DNA of 64,000 nt, from positions 1,264,547 to 1,328,546 of the forward strand of contig NZ_JAOTQN010000001.1 in the NCBI RefSeq assembly GCF_025641885.1. Direction: 5' to 3'. The notes under the pieces are model-generated. The model was not told the origin of the DNA, searched no databases, and saw nothing but the letters and a program-made list of their open reading frames with translations. Made by a program: the position numbers and the translations under genes. The first letter of the stretch is position 1, and every line of letters starts with the position of its first letter. This DNA comes from Pyrobaculum sp. 3827-6 (GTDB taxonomy: Archaea > Thermoproteota > Thermoprotei > Thermoproteales > Thermoproteaceae). Positions 61,523 to 64,000 of the stretch are shown piece after piece.

Positions 61523-62654
61523 TGCCAAACAGCGCGGGGATGGGGCAGAGGGGGTCGTCGCCGAACATGTCGCCAGACATGTAGTAGGCCCTCGCCCTGT
61601 CCCCGCCTTTGCAGAACTTCTTAAATGGACAGGCGGAGCACCTAGGCCCCCTCAGGTATTTATCAGTCTCGACGAAGGGAGCCAGCCTCTCGGGGGTCAG
61701 TATCTCCCTCAGCCTCTTCTCCCGCACGTTGCCCAGCTTGTAGAAGTCTATGAACTGGCACGGGTAGACGTCGCCGTTTGGGTATATTGATATGATCTTG
61801 CGGCCGCACCCACCGGTGGACTCCACAAACTCTAGGTATTTCGCGTCGCCCTCACCCACGGTGAGCGCTATATAGATCCCGTCGTACGGCGCGAGGGTCG
61901 TCTCGATTTCAAGCCTCCCGGCGTACTGCCTAGCCTTGGCGATGAGAGTCTCTATAAACTCCTGATACTGCCGGGGGGTGTACCACCAGTCCTCTGTCAG
62001 CTTCTGCGCCCGGCCCGCCGCAGATAGGTGGTAGAAGGTGATGCGTCTCACCCCCAGAGAGGCGGCAAAATCCACGTAGCTACCCACTTCGTGAATGTTC
62101 TTCGCTGTGACGACAAAGCGGAGCCCCACGTCGAGCCCCGCCGCGATGGCGTTTTTAATTCCTGCCAGAGCCGCGGCGAAGCTGCCGGCCACCCCTCTAA
62201 ACCTGTCGTGAAACTCAGCCGACGTCGAGTCGAGGCTCACCCCCACGTAGACCACCCCCACCTCCCTAAGCCTCTTCGCGACCTCTGGAGTTATCAGTGT
62301 ACCGTTTGTAGACAGCACCAGCCTAATCCCCCTCTCCCTCGCGTACCCAGCAATCTCGAAAAAGTCCGGCCTCGTCAAGGGCTCACCCCCAGTGAAGAGG
62401 ATCAAGGGCACGCCGACTTCAGCCATCTGATCGACCACGTCGAGGGCCTCCCTCGTGCTTAGCTCCCCCGCCTCAGCTGGGCCTGCGTCGATGTAGCAGT
62501 GGAGGCACTTGAGGTTGCACCGCCTAGTTATGTTCCAGCTCACGATAGGCCTAAACGGGGCTGAGAAGTCGCTCGGCTTATCCACCCCAAACCTCCCCTT
62601 CACCTTAAAAGAAGTGGTCCCCACCCCCGTGACCATGACGCTGATTGGAATCAC
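61500..62654 (-). CDS. ahbC: Radical SAM didecarboxysiroheme deacetylase (AhbC-like)
   Basis: 384 residues. [20 protein letters not shown], then IDAG, is the CxxxCxxC site in the AhbC/NirJ form. [20 protein letters not shown] and [20 protein letters not shown] are core motifs; the C-terminus has [33 protein letters not shown], and [20 protein letters not shown], a SPASM-like cluster site. It removes acetate side chains of 12,18-didecarboxysiroheme to give Fe-coproporphyrin III, the AhbD substrate. It is cotranscribed with hemC. NirJ of heme d1 synthesis is the alternative, but no other nir gene is present. Confidence 0.85.
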   Translation of the reverse strand: MIPISVMVTGVGTTSFKVKGRFGVDKPSDFSAPFRPIVSWNITRRCNLKCLHCYIDAGPAEAGELSTREALDVVDQMAEVGVPLILFTGGEPLTRPDFFEIAGYARERGIRLVLSTNGTLITPEVAKRLREVGVVYVGVSLDSTSAEFHDRFRGVAGSFAAALAGIKNAIAAGLDVGLRFVVTAKNIHEVGSYVDFAASLGVRRITFYHLSAAGRAQKLTEDWWYTPRQYQEFIETLIAKARQYAGRLEIETTLAPYDGIYIALTVGEGDAKYLEFVESTGGCGRKIISIYPNGDVYPCQFIDFYKLGNVREKRLREILTPERLAPFVETDKYLRGPRCSACPFKKFCKGGDRARAYYMSGDMFGDDPLCPIPALFGNEAGGRN

Positions 62655-62831
62655 TTTAGTTAAGCAAAGACATAGATATAAATCTGTATCTCGAGGTGAC
62701 TCGGTGACGAGATAACCGGGGCTGAGGATGAGGACGGCATCCTGCGCCGATGTTCAAAGCTAGGCACGGCACTCGCCACGGACACGCCGAGCGGCCCTAG
62801 GCGCCCCGCCGCGTCTGCACTATGCCGCGGC

Positions 62832-63350
62832 CTACTCTCTATCTCCAGAACCTCTGCGCCGTCGCCGGGTGCCCTCTGGGGGGGCCGACGACCAGAGCGA
62901 CTTCAGCAACTTTCTCAACGCTATGTGTCTGTCGAAGTTGCCCGTCTTTATCCACCTCCCGCATGCCCTAAAAGGCGCTAGGACATACACATCGTATTGA
63001 CACGCCACGTCCTCCACAGCGATGTAGTACGCCTTGGTGACCACCAGAATCACCGTGTTTGCCTCCGCCAGCCTCCGGAGCGCAGTGTGCAACCCCACGG
63101 CGCGGGCCCACCTCTTAATCTCCTCGTGGCTCCTCCCGCTGAGAGTCTCGTCGTAGGGCTCGATCACGTCGTGCTCCCCAACCAGCCCGTAGCGGGCTGA
63201 TATAATGTAGAGAGAGACGGGCACCCCCTGTGACCTGGCCTCGTCGACAACCTTTACTATTCTTTGCACCGACGGCCCTCTGTAGAGATCCCTAGCCGGA
63301 CTTGCGAAATCGAGCTTCTCTCTAGTACAGTTAGTAACAACCGCGTACAC
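62832..63350 (-). CDS. DUF6884-like protein
   Basis: 172 residues. VTNCTREKLDFASPARDLYR, then SLYIISARYGLVGEHDVIEP, YDETLSG, is the family pattern (Cys near the N-terminus, P-A-x-D-L-Y, S-A-K/R-Y-G-L, P-Y-D). The rest is alpha-beta. The last 20 residues are Arg-rich (PPEGTRRRRRGSGDRE) and may be an unstructured tail. Members are found near DNA-modification and phage genes, and have no established activity. Confidence 0.65.
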   Translation of the reverse strand: MYAVVTNCTREKLDFASPARDLYRGPSVQRIVKVVDEARSQGVPVSLYIISARYGLVGEHDVIEPYDETLSGRSHEEIKRWARAVGLHTALRRLAEANTVILVVTKAYYIAVEDVACQYDVYVLAPFRACGRWIKTGNFDRHIALRKLLKSLWSSAPPEGTRRRRRGSGDRE

Positions 63351-63359
63351 GCCTCACCA

Positions 63360-63370
63360 CTTTTAAATGT
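63360..63370 (+). promoter_or_regulatory. TATA box for the polyprenyl-diphosphatase gene
   Basis: CTTTTAAATG is centred about 26 bp before ATG 63392, supporting a leaderless start. The preceding gene on the other strand starts at 63350, so this is a divergent intergenic region of only 41 bp. Confidence 0.6.
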
Positions 63371-63391
63371 ATATAACATGTAGCCCCTTCA

Positions 63392-64000
63392 ATGAACCTA
63401 GGAGACGCGTTGCTCCTCGGCGTGGTTCAAGGCGTTTCCGAATGGCTCCCCATAAGTAGCAAGACGCAGATCATGCTGATCTCCACGGCTCTGTTCAAAT
63501 CGCCGCCTCAATACGCCTACTCCCTAGGCCTCTTTCTAGAAGCCGCCTCAGTTATCGCCGCCCTCATATATTTCAGAGGGCTGTACCTAAAGGCGCTGAG
63601 GGGGCTCCTCGGCGACCGCGAAGGGAGGAGGTGGCTCACCTACATGGTGGTCACTACAATAGTCACCGGCGCCGTCGGCGTGCCCCTGTACTACATAGCC
63701 AGGAAGTCGCTACTAGCGGGCCAGAGCGCCGGGTGGCTAATGATAGCCCTCGGCGCCGCAGTGATGCTAAACGCCGTCATCCTCCAACGGGCAAAGTCGG
63801 CCGCCGGGCTCAAGAGCTTCGTCCAGATGTCTCTACGCGAGATGGCTCTAGTGGGCCTAGCCCAAGCCCTCTCGGTGCTCCCCGGCGTCAGCAGATCGGG
63901 GACCACCACCACAACGCTACTCCTCCTCGGCTACAAGCCAGAGGAGGCCTTCAAAGCCTCCTTCGTCTTGGTGCCCATAGCCGGGCTGGGCGCCACGGCT
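63392..64000 (+). CDS. uppP: Undecaprenyl/polyprenyl-diphosphatase (UppP/BacA family), 3' end beyond the window
   Basis: 203 codons are visible with the frame still open at the window edge. GVVQGVSEWLPISSKTQIML holds the E-x-x-P-I-S-S catalytic region, and LSVLPGVSRSGTTTTTLLLL the P-G-x-S-R-S-G motif. Several membrane spans lie between. It would dephosphorylate the C55-type (or archaeal C60-type) polyprenyl diphosphate that carries sugars. This links it to the glycan islands at 5.7-11 and 27-35 kb. Confidence 0.9.
   Translation, partial: MNLGDALLLGVVQGVSEWLPISSKTQIMLISTALFKSPPQYAYSLGLFLEAASVIAALIYFRGLYLKALRGLLGDREGRRWLTYMVVTTIVTGAVGVPLYYIARKSLLAGQSAGWLMIALGAAVMLNAVILQRAKSAAGLKSFVQMSLREMALVGLAQALSVLPGVSRSGTTTTTLLLLGYKPEEAFKASFVLVPIAGLGATA

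Overview
The window looks like chromosome of a hyperthermophilic crenarchaeon of the order Thermoproteales, most likely a Pyrobaculum species. The evidence is a short gene resembling the chromatin protein CC1, many PaREP-type repeat-family genes (PaREP1-like HEPN genes and a PaREP2b gene), a tRNA-Ala with an intron, and genes that mostly begin at an ATG or GTG about 25 bp after a TATA box, with no room for a leader. Runs of 11-12 G or C that break reading frames also fit; long unstable mononucleotide runs were described for P. aerophilum. No database search was possible, so every name rests on motifs and context.

Layout. 0-5.7 kb: a PD-(D/E)XK-like coiled-coil gene, a membrane metallophosphoesterase, a deleted PaREP1 copy, a coiled-coil gene, APS kinase (cysC) behind a broken phosphodiesterase gene, then decayed DNA. 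5.7-17 kb: a glycosylation and cell-surface block with three glycosyltransferases, a 909-residue membrane protein, a large secreted glycoprotein and a two-gene unit with a metzincin-type secreted protease. 17-22.6 kb: a PaREP1 gene, a broken FkbM methyltransferase, and two coiled-coil genes whose 3' ends form a perfect 200-bp inverted repeat around a PD-(D/E)XK-like gene. 22.6-25.9 kb: a compact four-gene operon (AAA ATPase, PaREP1/HEPN, OLD/PARIS-like ATPase, TOPRIM protein), the best candidate for an undescribed defence system. 26.3-36.6 kb: a second polysaccharide island (flippase, integral membrane protein, four glycosyltransferases, membrane proteins) bracketed by two PaREP1 genes in direct orientation that share 162 of 163 bp.

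36.7-51.4 kb: a VapBC pair, a frameshifted molybdopterin oxidoreductase, a CC1-like gene, an ECF thiamine-precursor transporter next to a ThiD-ThiN fusion, a DUF3368/UPF0175-like toxin-antitoxin unit, an amino-acid permease, a Nudix hydrolase, a HEPN/MNT pair broken at a C12 run, tRNA-Ala(CGC), a PaREP2b gene and tRNA-Pro(CGG). 51.8-62.7 kb: a nearly complete siroheme-dependent (Ahb) heme pathway on both strands: CbiX-like chelatase, AhbD, HemL, CobA, HemD, SirC, HemB, fused AhbA-AhbB, HemC and AhbC; hemA is absent here. A lone TnpB element and a pilin-like gene interrupt it between hemD and sirC. The window ends inside a UppP/BacA-type polyprenyl-diphosphatase gene.

How it fits together: the two glycan islands supply sugar-transfer and export functions for surface glycoproteins such as the one at 11.4 kb, and the polyprenyl-phosphate phosphatase at the right edge would recycle the lipid carrier. 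PaREP-family genes sit at nearly every island boundary and probably act as recombination points.
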